Assembly: GCA_009731375.1 (NCBI GenBank)
Contig: BJOX01000239.1
Coordinates: 363,335-401,994 of the forward strand
Length of the DNA: 38,660 nt
Direction of reading: 5' to 3'
Source: Paulinella micropora
Taxonomy: Eukaryota; Cercozoa; Imbricatea; Euglyphida
Below the pieces are notes generated by a model. The model saw only the letters and a list, made by a program, of their open reading frames with translations, ran no database searches and had not been told where the DNA came from. Below are positions 1-8,070 of the stretch, piece by piece (the stretch's first letter is position 1; each line of letters starts with the position of its first letter). The translations under genes and the position numbers were made by a program.

Positions 1-409
1 CTGCAGTTTGTTGACTTTCTGTTTGTCAACAAGGTGGAAACAGAGAAGCTCAGGGCAGACATGGTAACGGGGGCAAAGCAGTGCATAATGCAGCAGTACG
101 TTGCTCCTTTGGTGTTGGGTCACCGGCCCCGGCTGCCCAAGTATCCCTATTGGGAGAAAAACCATGACATTCCGTGTATTAAGCAATATGTCATCGCGGA
201 CGAGTGCGGCAATTCCTCGGTGTCAACGCATTCCCTTGGCTCCGTCGGGCGTGATGATGATACCTCGGAGTGCATGAGGTAATAACTAATACCATATTTT
301 TATTTGGAACCTCATTAATGATTCATTGTTGTATAGTTTGAACGGCAGCCACCGGTTAGACTTTGACTCCGATGCCGCTTATGAGCATTATGATTGGCGG
401 TCAGCTTGA
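1..409 (+). CDS. 3' end of an unrecognised two-exon host-type gene (5' partial)
   Basis: The reading frame is open from the first base of the window, so the start lies outside it. Exon 1 runs to 278, an intron with GTAATA donor and TATAG acceptor occupies 279-336 (58 bp), and exon 2 runs from 337 to a TGA ending at 409. Splicing at this phase-2 site continues the protein with an acidic, aromatic tail (LDFDSDAAYEHYDW). Without splicing the frame stops at once with TAA, which supports the intron. About 116 residues are visible. I see no domain I recognise; there is a Pro/Tyr-rich stretch near residues 45-55. The intron length matches those in the next gene, so both appear to belong to the same host genome. 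The coding call is fairly safe; the function is unknown. Confidence 0.6.
279..336 (+). other. 58-bp spliceosomal intron
   Basis: The GT...AG boundaries are GTAATA and TATAG, and the interior is AT-rich with a branch-like TAACTAAT near the 5' side. Removing it joins two open frames. It is the clearest single intron at the left end. Confidence 0.6.
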
Positions 410-454
410 TATCATTTAATTTTGCCATGCGCAATTAGTTCCACGTGCACGTAC

Positions 455-1489
455 ATGCCATGGGTTATGCATTGTCTTGCAAGGCGTATCAAAGCGGATG
501 AAGATGGGCTCGACGCGGACGACTTGTACACTCCTGAAGCCACTGCTGAGGCGGACGAGACTACTAGTTCCGAAAATAGTGAGTCAGAAGAAGAGGAGGC
601 GGACGAGAGACCTGATACTTCTGGTACTAGTACTTGTACCCCAGTGAAGCCTGAGCACCAACCTACAAGGTTCTTCATTTATTTTACAAACGTGCTTGCA
701 GTCATATGTATGTTTGCAGCATGCTGCTTACCCCATCATCGTCCGACGCGGCGGCCTCTGCTGCTCGTAAGGCTGGAGCGGCTCCCACCTGCCAAAAAAA
801 AATGGAAGCAGCCGATGCAAGGTCCCTCATTCATTGTAGTCTCTTTTTGTGCTTGCAGTCATACGTTCCTGTTTGCTGCAGCAGGAACACGCCGCCAGCA
901 CCAACCGACCCGGCGGCCGATGCTGCTAGTAAGGCTGGCGCAGCGACTCCCACCGGCCAAAAGACAAAATTGGCAGCCGCTGACGCAAGGTCCCTCATTG
1001 ATTGTAGTATCTTTTTGTGCTTGCAGTCATACGTTCCTGTTTGCTGCAGCAGGAACACGCCGCCAGCAACGACCGACACGGCGGCCGATGCCGCTAGCAT
1101 CCTTCTCAGCTTTTCTCGTAAGACTGATGCCGCTACTGGTGCAGCGACTCCCACCGGCCAAAAAAAAACGAAAGCCGCTGATGCAAGGTCCCTCATGTAT
1201 TCTCTTTTTGTGCTTGCGCATGCAGTCATACGTTCCTGTTTGCTGCAGCAAGACGTCGCTACCGTCAGTGACATCGGGCCGTGTTACTCCCAGAAGGGTA
1301 AGTACGCTATCGAAATTTTCTATTTCAATTCTCGATCGCACTTCCGGTTGCGACGAGAATGATATCAGCGGAATGGAAACACCTACAATTTGGATCAAGC
1401 CGGAAAACACAGGGAAACTGGGCGATGTGGCAGTACGCGAAGGTAACTACTTCGATGGGCGCCAAGCTCCACTTCTACAATTTTGGGGC
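455..1489 (+). CDS. Multi-exon gene with tandemly duplicated exons, unknown function (runs into a gap)
   Basis: The likely start is the ATG at 455 (MPWVMHC). Exon 1 (455-669) encodes an acidic Ser/Glu/Asp-rich segment. Then come exons 720-821, 882-989, 1050-1187, 1249-1297 and 1358 onward, separated by introns 670-719, 822-881, 990-1049, 1188-1248 and 1298-1357 (50-61 bp). Donors of the first four are AAG|GT and acceptors are GCAG|C, always phase 2, so the frame is kept through all exons. Exons 2-4 are variants of one Ala/Thr/Pro/Lys-rich unit (AADAASKAGAATPTGQK type). The last exon (NDISGMETPTIW...) reads into a 10-N gap at 1490. I recognise no domain. The product is probably a low-complexity, partly disordered protein. 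It may continue into the next entry beyond the gap. Intron boundaries are inferred from the frame and from repetition, not from transcripts. Confidence 0.55.
720..1248 (+). repeat. Tandem exon+intron duplication (three full copies and a partial fourth)
   Basis: The unit is an exon of about 100-138 bp plus an intron of about 60 bp. The intron copies are nearly identical (GTCCCTCATT... to ...GTTTGCTGCAG), and the exon copies share GGCGGCC..GCTGCT..AAGGCTG and CCCACCGGCCAAAA. Copy starts are 720, 882 and 1050, and the partial fourth starts at 1249. All introns are phase 2, so copies can be added without breaking the frame. Copy 3 carries an extra insertion of about 30 bp in the exon. Confidence 0.7.
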
Positions 1490-1499
1490 NNNNNNNNNN
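1490..1499. other. 10-N assembly gap
   Basis: Ten Ns, probably a placeholder of arbitrary length, so the reading frame cannot be carried across it. It falls inside coding sequence. Confidence 0.95.
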
Positions 1500-3317
1500 G
1501 GGGCAAGTGTGTGGACAAGGAAGAAGATCCCGAAACTTCAAGACAGTGCTCAGTAATCCTGGCAGCAATTGCATGCAAATCCGCAACAAGCTCTGGTACG
1601 TGACGAGCGAGATGCGATCGCAGCTCATTGCCGGCAAAAAGTCAGCCAACAACGCCGGGGGTCTGTTGAACCACGCGCCTGCCGGCTTTGACAACGTCAC
1701 GTTTGTTATCCGCAAGGGATTCGATTACCCTATTGCCCAGGCGCTCACTAACATCGAGGTGGGGGCTATACCGTATTTAAACTTCGGGGTCCTGTATTGG
1801 ACCAAGCATCCGAAGGCTAAAATTCCTCAAATATTACCTGCAGGCTTCGGCAAGGTACTAATATTGTTATGTCTGTGTCTATATATGTGTTTAATGTTGC
1901 TTGCACAGGATGGCAAGCTCAAGCGGTTTGATGTACCTAAGGCCAGCAAAGGGGTCAGTCACTATGCTTGAGTGAATAGTAGAATTCGCTTTGCTGTGTT
2001 AGGTAGATGTGCCCGTGAAGGAAACCAAGAACCCACCAAAAAGTAACACTGACGGCCATTGTGATAAGCGGGCCAAGGGGGGGAACGTAAATCACAATAA
2101 GTTAAAGTGCCGTTGTTTTGCCTGCAAAGCTTTTCGCCGTGCAAACGACATTCCTGATCCAGCATCTCGCAAGGAAATGGCAGCANNNNNNNNNNTGGCA
2201 GCAGCTGGCAAGTTTCGTTCCTCGCGCCGCGGCCGGGCAAAGTTGTCTCCTTTGCAGATCTCGCAGTCCGTCGCCTGTCAAGGACACTGAGGGTGCAAGC
2301 CTGGAGGAGGAGGAGGAGGAGGAGGAGGAGGAGGAGGAGGAGGAGGAGGACGAAAGCCTGACTGACACTCATACTGAGGGTGCAAGCGCTAGCACGTCGG
2401 TCACAGGGGATAAGACTCCGCGAGGAGAGGAGGAGGAGGAGGAGGAGGAGGAGGAGGAGGAGGAGGAGGAGGAGGAGGAGGAGGAGGAGGAGGAGGAGGA
2501 GGAGGAGGAGGAGGAGGAGGAGGAGGAGGAGGAGGAGGAGGAGGAGGAGGAGGAGGAGGACGAAAGCCTGACTGACACTCATACTGAGGGTGCAAGCGCT
2601 AGCACGTCGGTCACAGGGGATAAGACTCCGCGAGGAGGTCGTAAGCAGTCTACGCGAGGTGGACTTAAGCCGCCTAAGGTAGTTCAGCCAAGCAAACAGC
2701 CAGAGCCAGAGCGCAAGCAACAAGAGCGCAAGTGCGGCCCAGGCTGCCGGTGCCCTCTTTGTGACCCGCATGGTGAAGGTTGCGAATGCGGGAGGTCAAC
2801 TTGTCAGCCTGAGCTCAATCGCGAGGAGTCTGAGGACGTTGGTCCTATTAAGACGTCTACGCGAGGTGGTCCTAGGCAGCCTAAGGTAGTTGAGCCAAGC
2901 CCAGAGCCAGAGTGCAAGCAGGGAGAGCGCAAGTGCGGCCCGGGCTGCCGGTGCACTGTTTGTGACCCGCATGGTGAAACTTGCGAATGCGGGAGGTCAA
3001 CTTGTCAGCCGCCCAATAAGCAAGCCACCGGTCAAGCAAGCAACCAATCAAGCAACACGCAAGCCACCAATCCATCGCAAGCAAGCAATCAATCAAGCAA
3101 TGAAGCCAGACATCGGGTTAGGAACGGAGAAGAAACTGACGAGTTGGAACTTGCGTTGAGTGGCAATGGTGGCAACCAGTCTGCATTGCTAAATGCACTG
3201 CGTGGGCGGAACACGAGTGGGAGCGGCAGAGGCAACTTTTCGCCTTTTGCAGCGTATCTGGCGTATCAAACTTCACAAAACACAAACGCTTTCTACACGT
3301 TTTTAGCTTCGGTGTAA
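1500..3317 (+). CDS. Repeat-rich gene with poly-Glu tracts and duplicated Cys clusters (possibly the 3' part of the preceding gene)
   Basis: The visible exons are about 1500-1854, 1909-1953 and 2003-3317, with introns 1855-1908 (GTACTA...CACAG) and 1954-2002 (GTCAGT...TTAG); both joins keep the frame. A second 10-N gap lies at 2186-2195. The first part (LLNHAPAGFDNVTFVIRKGF..) looks globular but is unfamiliar. A Cys-rich patch (KCRCFACKAF) follows, then two poly-Glu tracts around a duplicated block. Next come two copies of a Cys cluster starting KCGPGCRC and ending CECGRSTC, with seven Cys each (pattern C-x3-C-x-C-x2-C), which suggests metal binding. A Gln/Asn/Ser-rich tail ends at TAA 3315-3317. 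The Cys pattern loosely recalls CXC/post-SET-type zinc clusters, but I cannot assign a family. A role in nucleic-acid or chromatin binding is only a guess. Confidence 0.55.
2186..2195. other. 10-N assembly gap
   Basis: Placeholder gap inside the exon. The frame before it (KCRCFACKAF..) and the frame after it (..SPSPVKDTEGA) differ, which is uninformative because the true length is unknown. Confidence 0.95.
2303..2636 (+). repeat. GAG trinucleotide (poly-Glu) tracts with a duplicated 78-bp block
   Basis: GAG runs at about 2303-2348 and 2427-2558 (roughly 15 and 45 Glu codons) are each followed by a nearly identical block (2349-2426 and 2559-2636) encoding DESLTDTHTEGASASTSVTG. The period is 210 bp. 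Replication slippage plus unequal exchange is the obvious origin. Confidence 0.85.
2649..3010 (+). repeat. About 205-bp tandem duplication encoding a Cys cluster
   Basis: Copy 1 starts at 2649 and copy 2 at 2856 (TCTACGCGAGGTGG). The Cys-cluster parts (from 2730 and from 2931) are nearly identical at the nucleotide level, while the linker between them differs by small in-frame indels. Frame and all cysteines are kept in both copies, suggesting the duplicated protein is or was functional. Confidence 0.8.
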
Positions 3318-3769
3318 TGCGGTCATCGCGGTCAGTGTTGGTACATCGCGGTCAGTGTTGGTGGTAGTTCATGTGTGTCCATTAAAAAAATTTCAACTGA
3401 AAGAATAGGGCTGACACGTGCAATGTGTTTGACGTTTTGTTTATGAACTTGTACGTATCAGTTTCCTTCTTCAACAGACAGCATGTTCTTGCATGCAGAA
3501 CACCTGTCCGTAAGACTGTCAGCAAAATGACCGGATCAATAAGTAATTTTTTGAAATCATTAAACATCTATTCATATCTTTATAAAAATTTTAGCTGTAA
3601 AACTAATTAATACGCTTGGAAATTAATAAAATTAATTGAAAAAAGTGTTTCTGTAATTCTATCGCAATGCCAGGCAAAGTCTCATGGTCTTAAGACCATG
3701 AGACCTTTGGATCCTTATTATTTACCACTTCGTCATCTTTCTTTAGTTCACTAATACTGTTTTGTAGAC
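3318..3769. other. Intergenic region between convergent genes
   Basis: There is no convincing gene. It begins with a short direct repeat (ATCGCGGTCAGTGTTGGT twice, about 3325-3362), continues with AT-rich sequence, and contains a 26-bp perfect palindrome listed separately. The minus-strand gene downstream ends at 3770. Confidence 0.6.
3679..3704. repeat. 26-bp perfect palindrome
   Basis: The 13-base arm GTCTCATGGTCTT is followed directly by its exact reverse complement with no spacer. If one base is bulged, the pairing extends further through AAA/TTT on the flanks. It lies between the 3' ends of two convergent genes, so a termination hairpin, a cruciform-forming site or a transposon scar are all possible. 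Confidence 0.75.
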
Positions 3770-4300
3770 TCAGCGGAGCTCGTGAAGCCACATGCGAGCA
3801 GTGCTCCCCAGCTCGTGGTAAGGCAGGCCTAGCATAAGCTCTGCTAGGGCCACCCAGTCACCAAGCGTAGTCAAAGTCAGGAACAGTGTGTGACCCACGG
3901 GCCGCTCGGCCGAGACCTTCCCCAACTGCAGCGAGTAGGTTATGTCAGCCGAGCCTTCCGAGATCTGTGGGCTGGACAACAAATACTTTTTGTGCGGCTG
4001 ACCTTCTGCGTAATTCTCATCTGAGAAGAAAACTGCTTCTGCTTGATTAGGTTTATTCTTAAATGTCATGGAGCGAGTTTGTCTAGTAGTTGGTGCCGCT
4101 GGGCGCTTGTTACGACTCCTTGGTTTCTTTCCGTCGCCAACAGCTTGCGAGCTGTTCGGGGGAGCGCTGCCTTCGCTTTTGGCAGTTTCTTCTCTTGCGA
4201 CGTTTCCCTGCCGCACCTTATACACAATGGCTCCGATTGCTATTAGCGAAAGTACAACTTCTCCGATAGTTTTTGTGATATTGTAAATTGTCCATGCATT

Positions 4301-4480
4301 GCCCGCGCTTGCCGTATTGTCGCTACTAGTTCCTGCAGCGTTTGATGCCTGGTTATTCTGGCCCGCGCCTGCAGTATTGTCGCTACTAGTTCCTGCAGCG
4401 TTTGATGCCTGGTTATTCTAGCCCGCGCCTGCCGTATTGTCGCTACTAGTTCCTGTATTGTCTGATTCCTGGTTTTTCTG
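4301..4480 (-). repeat. Three 60-bp tandem repeats
   Basis: Copies lie at 4301-4360, 4361-4420 and 4421-4480. Each encodes about 20 residues on the minus strand (NNQASNAAGTSSDNTAGAG type). The third copy is the most diverged. The middle copy carries TAG at 4418-4420 in place of CAG. Confidence 0.8.
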
Positions 4481-4656
4481 GTCGCCAGTCGATTCGTCAT
4501 CCCAGTCGTCTAATAGGTGTGCCTCCCCTTCATCTTTATAGTCTTGTCTGTCAGTTACAGGTCCTGCGCCGTCTGATGCCTGTTCATTATTGCCGGCCAT
4601 CGCTGGCGTCGTCTGATTTTGTGGGGCAAATGCTGGGCAGGTAGAATTTTCTCGCA

Positions 4657-4904
4657 CCTCACGCCTTGCAGTTTCCAAGGCCTCTTTCGTTTCCTGGTAA
4701 TATTCCCATTCCCATTTCTCGTCATAATCGGAAGAAGCAGGCAGACAATAGCTCCTAAGAGTGTTCATGTTTTCCCAGCACCTCACGCATTGCAGTTTCC
4801 AAGGCTTCTTTCGTTTCCTGGTGATATTCCCATTCCCGTTCCTCGTCATAATCGGAAGAAGCAGGCAGACAATAGCTCCTAAGAGTGTTCATGTTTTCCC
4901 AGCA
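4657..4904 (-). repeat. 124-bp tandem duplication
   Basis: Copies at 4657-4780 and 4781-4904 differ at only a few positions. 124 is not a multiple of three, so the same peptide (WENMNTLRSYCLPASSDYDE) is read in two different frames. Both copies hold the string GAGGTG on the minus strand, which gives potential AG|GT splice boundaries exactly one repeat apart. Confidence 0.85.
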
Positions 4905-5318
4905 ATTTTCCGGTATTAGATTGTCATCATAGCATTGTGCACTGTTCAGAAATGTACTGATAAGCTCGGGGCTTACGCATGAACTCGGTGCGTTGTAAAA
5001 AGTACTTGACGTTCTATTGTGATGCCATTTGAGCTCAGTATTTTCGCTGGTGATGTGGGATGAAGTTACGGCAATATACGATATGCGTGCGATAGCGAGG
5101 ATCCTTAATACAAACCCTGCCGATATTAACCCTCTGAGAACCTTCTCGCTTCCTGGGATAGATTGCAGTTTTGGTTGGTTCAACAAATCGATTGTTAGTA
5201 ATTCTTGCAACTGGGCGTCAAGGAGCAAGAATTTAGCAAGTTGTTTATATTGGTCCGGCAACCCAATTGCCTTCAGAAGAGCAGAGTAGTCCTCGGCTGC
5301 CGCTTTTTCCTGCCGCCG

Positions 5319-5681
5319 ACTGTTTTAGCAGCTTTGTTTGTGTTCATTGCTTTCTTTCTTTGTTCTTTTAAAGTAAGCACTATGTAAAATGTGTTTACCT
5401 GTGTTATGTTTCTCCTGCTCGCCTCCCTTCAGTGCAAGCCAGTACAGAAAAGAAGTAAAAACAATACTAGAGAAAGTGTGGAGGAGGTGTGAGAGGGAGC
5501 GCGCGTAGGCGGGTGCAGAATCAGAGCTGGTGAGAAACAAATATCACTCCTCTAATTTAACAACAATATCAGGCCTAGTCCACGTAAAGAAACACTATAT
5601 TCTTTTAATGAATCAGGGTTACAAAAAAAAAAGTGTGCACCTCTGCAGAGGTCGAAGGGAGGGGGGGGGGGGGGGGGGGCC
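5319..5681. other. Intergenic or intronic sequence
   Basis: I see no convincing coding region. A long poly-G run (about 5661-5679) abuts the gap. The part next to 5318 may be an intron of the minus-strand pseudogene. Confidence 0.5.
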
Positions 5682-5982
5682 NNNNNNNNNNNNNNNNNNN
5701 NNNNNNNNNNNNNNNNNNNNNNNNNNNNNNNNNNNNNNNNNNNNNNNNNNNNNNNNNNNNNNNNNNNNNNNNNNNNNNNNNNNNNNNNNNNNNNNNNNNN
5801 NNNNNNNNNNNNNNNNNNNNNNNNNNNNNNNNNNNNNNNNNNNNNNNNNNNNNNNNNNNNNNNNNNNNNNNNNNNNNNNNNNNNNNNNNNNNNNNNNNNN
5901 NNNNNNNNNNNNNNNNNNNNNNNNNNNNNNNNNNNNNNNNNNNNNNNNNNNNNNNNNNNNNNNNNNNNNNNNNNNNNNNNNN
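5682..5982. other. 301-N assembly gap flanked by poly-G and poly-C
   Basis: The Ns are preceded by about 20 G and followed by about 22 C (5988-6010). Homopolymers of opposite bases on the two sides are probably why the assembly broke here. Confidence 0.95.
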
Positions 5983-6365
5983 TTTGTCCCCCCCCCCCCC
6001 CCCCCCCCCCTTCTATTCTTTTTTTTTTTACCTTTTGCTTTTGCAGCCCTTCTTCGTACAACTGCAACATTGAACCAAAACTGGCAAGGTGCCCCCCCCC
6101 CCCTCCATCTCCTCTATTCCATTCTCTAGCGTTGCACCCCAACTTCCTCTCCATCCGCTTTCGCTGTCCGTTGCTTCTTTCCGCCAGATCCTCCCATCTA
6201 CATGATTACCGTTTCTTTTTTCAGGAGGATACATATTTCTCTGCTGCCTGATTCTTTCTTCGCTATATGTATCTGTGCATCTGGTGTATTACTGTTGCTT
6301 TGCAAAAAAAAAAAAAAGATTTTTGGCTGTTGTTACTCTTGTGTGTGTGTGTGTGTGTGTGTATA
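5983..6365. other. Low-complexity non-coding stretch
   Basis: Poly-C runs (5988-6010, 6092-6103), a poly-A run (about 6304-6317) and a (GT)n tract at 6341-6362 end in TATAG just before GC-rich coding sequence. It may be the 3' end of an intron. Confidence 0.5.
6341..6362 (+). repeat. (GT)n microsatellite
   Basis: Eleven GT units followed by ATAG. It lies directly before the composition jump into GC-rich sequence at 6366. Confidence 0.9.
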
Positions 6366-8070
6366 GGCGCCCCGCGATGCCCCGCGGCGGCTGTGGCTAC
6401 TGTTCTCGCTAGGCAAGCCGAACCAGTGGTTCGTCACGGACTTTGCGTCGCGCTTGGCGCTGTCAGGGCAAAAATGCAGTCGCAGCAGCTGCAGGAGATC
6501 GGCACACGTTGTTTCAGCGTGGACAGCGCCAGACACAGATTGTTCGGGCACGACGTGGTTGAAATTACAGTCTTCGCACCCGCGCCCATCCGAGCAGCCA
6601 CGGGCTGTGTGACTAGTACGATCGCCGACGGGAACGCGGGCAGCGACGAAACGGCCGAACATTACGAGCGGCGTTCAGCTCGTGCCAGTCAGCAGAGGAG
6701 CGACTGCGGCTGGCCAGCGTGCTGCTGGGGTGCGGCGCGTTCCAGACTGCTAGTGGGCTCGGCAGCGGGCACTTGTGCTTGGCCGAGGCGTTGCTGGACG
6801 TCTGCGGCAGCCAAGCACAGCCGCCCGCTCAGCTCGCGACCGTGCTGTTGCTGTGGCTGCTCGCTCGCCCGTGCACCTCAAACGCCTGCACTGGCCTGCT
6901 CCCGCCGCAAGAGTGGGTGCAGCTAGCGCTAACCGCCTGCGCGGCGTTGCTACCGCCACCGACAACGCCGCGCCCGGCAATGGTGACCACGCTCGACCTC
7001 AAGGACAGCGTGCTGCACCGCCTGGCGCAGTTCCGGCTGCTGGCGTCGCGCGCAACAGAGACGCCCGCCTGGGCCGTGCTGTGGCTGCTGTGGCACGCCA
7101 GCTCTCCGGTGCCAACAGAGGCTTGGCCGTCGTCCGTAGCCAGTTCAGCATCCGCAGAGTGGGAGCTGTGCCAAGCGCTGTCGGTAGCAGCTGGACTGCC
7201 GTGGGCCAAAACAGCTAGGCCCTCGGCGCTCGACACAGCCCTAGGCTGGCTCCGCCAGCCTGCGCCGGCGCCAGTGGCCATCACCGACAGCAGCAGCAGC
7301 AGCAGCTGTTTGGTGCCCAACCTCGTGCGCGGCCCGCTGTCGCCGAGCTGCGGCTGGTGCGAACCGACGGCGCGCCCTTGGTTGGGGGAGCCCCGCGCGT
7401 GGGAGCCCGCGGCGGCGGCCGGCTGCCGCGCGCGGCAGCCGGCCGCCAGGAAGGACGATTTCGCGGCCGACGCGCGCTGGTTCGCCCAACATCTTTCGTG
7501 GTACCAGGAACTGTCGGCCGCCACGGCGCAGGACGTGGATGCGCTGTTCGAGCTAGCGCTACTCGTGGCGTGCTGCCGCGGCCCGCACCTTCCCCGCAGA
7601 AAGCTGCCGGACACCCCGCTGCTCGTGGCCCTGCAAACTCATTGGCAGCGGGCCGGCTGGCTCGATGGGGACGGGCAGCTCTCGCTGACCGCGGCACCGC
7701 CGTTTCGCTTCTGGTTGCGCCCAGCGGGCTCCCTCGAGGGGGCGCCCGGGGAGGGCCAGGGGGCGCCAGCGGTTTCGGCCAAACAGGTAGCCGCGCGCGT
7801 CGCCGACAAGGGCGCCTGCCGCCGCTGGTTGTACGAGCGGCTGGTCCAGCCAACAGCGCGCTGTGCCGTGACGGCCGAACGCCACGACGCTGGTCTGGCA
7901 CTCCTGTGGCTGCGCGCGCGCGTCGCGGGCGCGCGCCTCAGCCGAAACGCCGACAACCTGACGCTGTGGCTGGACCCAGCGGGCCCGGCCACCGAGCGTG
8001 CGCTGCAACTGGTGCGGGCCCTCGGGCTCGGCGCCGACTCCTGCACTCTGCCGGCGGCCGGCGCGTTGTC
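6366..8070 (+). CDS. GC-rich, Ala/Leu-rich protein of unknown function (probably multi-exon)
   Basis: A long GC-rich open frame is read from about 6619 to 8070 and continues without a stop into retroelement Gag. A short upstream segment in another frame (from 6388, RLWLLFSLGKPNQWFV) looks like a separate exon behind the TATAG acceptor at 6365. The protein is dominated by helical Leu/Ala segments (VLLLWLLARP, AVLWLLWHAS, LLVALQTHWQRAGWL) with a Ser run near 7290-7304, and may be a helical-repeat protein. I recognise no family. The base composition and codon choice (mostly G or C in third position) differ from the sequence after about 8075. The fusion to Gag could be an insertion junction, an assembly join or a real chimera. 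Confidence 0.45.

Larger units (their letters stand above)
3770..5318 (-). pseudogene. Decayed single-pass membrane protein gene with weak SAM-like N-terminus
   Basis: Reading from about 5318 downward, an exon appears to start after an ...AAAACAG acceptor (an in-frame TAA lies just upstream). Its first 60 residues (EDYSALLKAIGLPDQY...VLRGLISAG) resemble a SAM domain, though weakly. Acidic Glu-rich and Asn/Ser/Thr-rich repeat segments follow, then a transmembrane helix (EVVLSLIAIGAIVY) near 4225-4270 and a basic cytoplasmic-like tail ending at TGA 3770-3772. Two lesions interrupt the frame: a 124-bp tandem duplication (4657-4904) that shifts frame, and TAG at 4418-4420 where the neighbouring 60-bp repeats have CAG. 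Downstream of both the frame is intact, so decay is recent, or the 124-bp copy is spliced out. Exon boundaries are uncertain. Confidence 0.5.

Noticed and set aside
2369-2771. Long poly-Leu, poly-Ser, poly-Arg and poly-Pro frames opposite or offset to the GAG repeat
   Set aside because: They are other-frame readings of one trinucleotide repeat; only the poly-Glu frame connects to sensible sequence on both sides.
5530-6154. Frames spanning the 301-N gap
   Set aside because: Open only because the Ns contain no stops; flanks are homopolymers.
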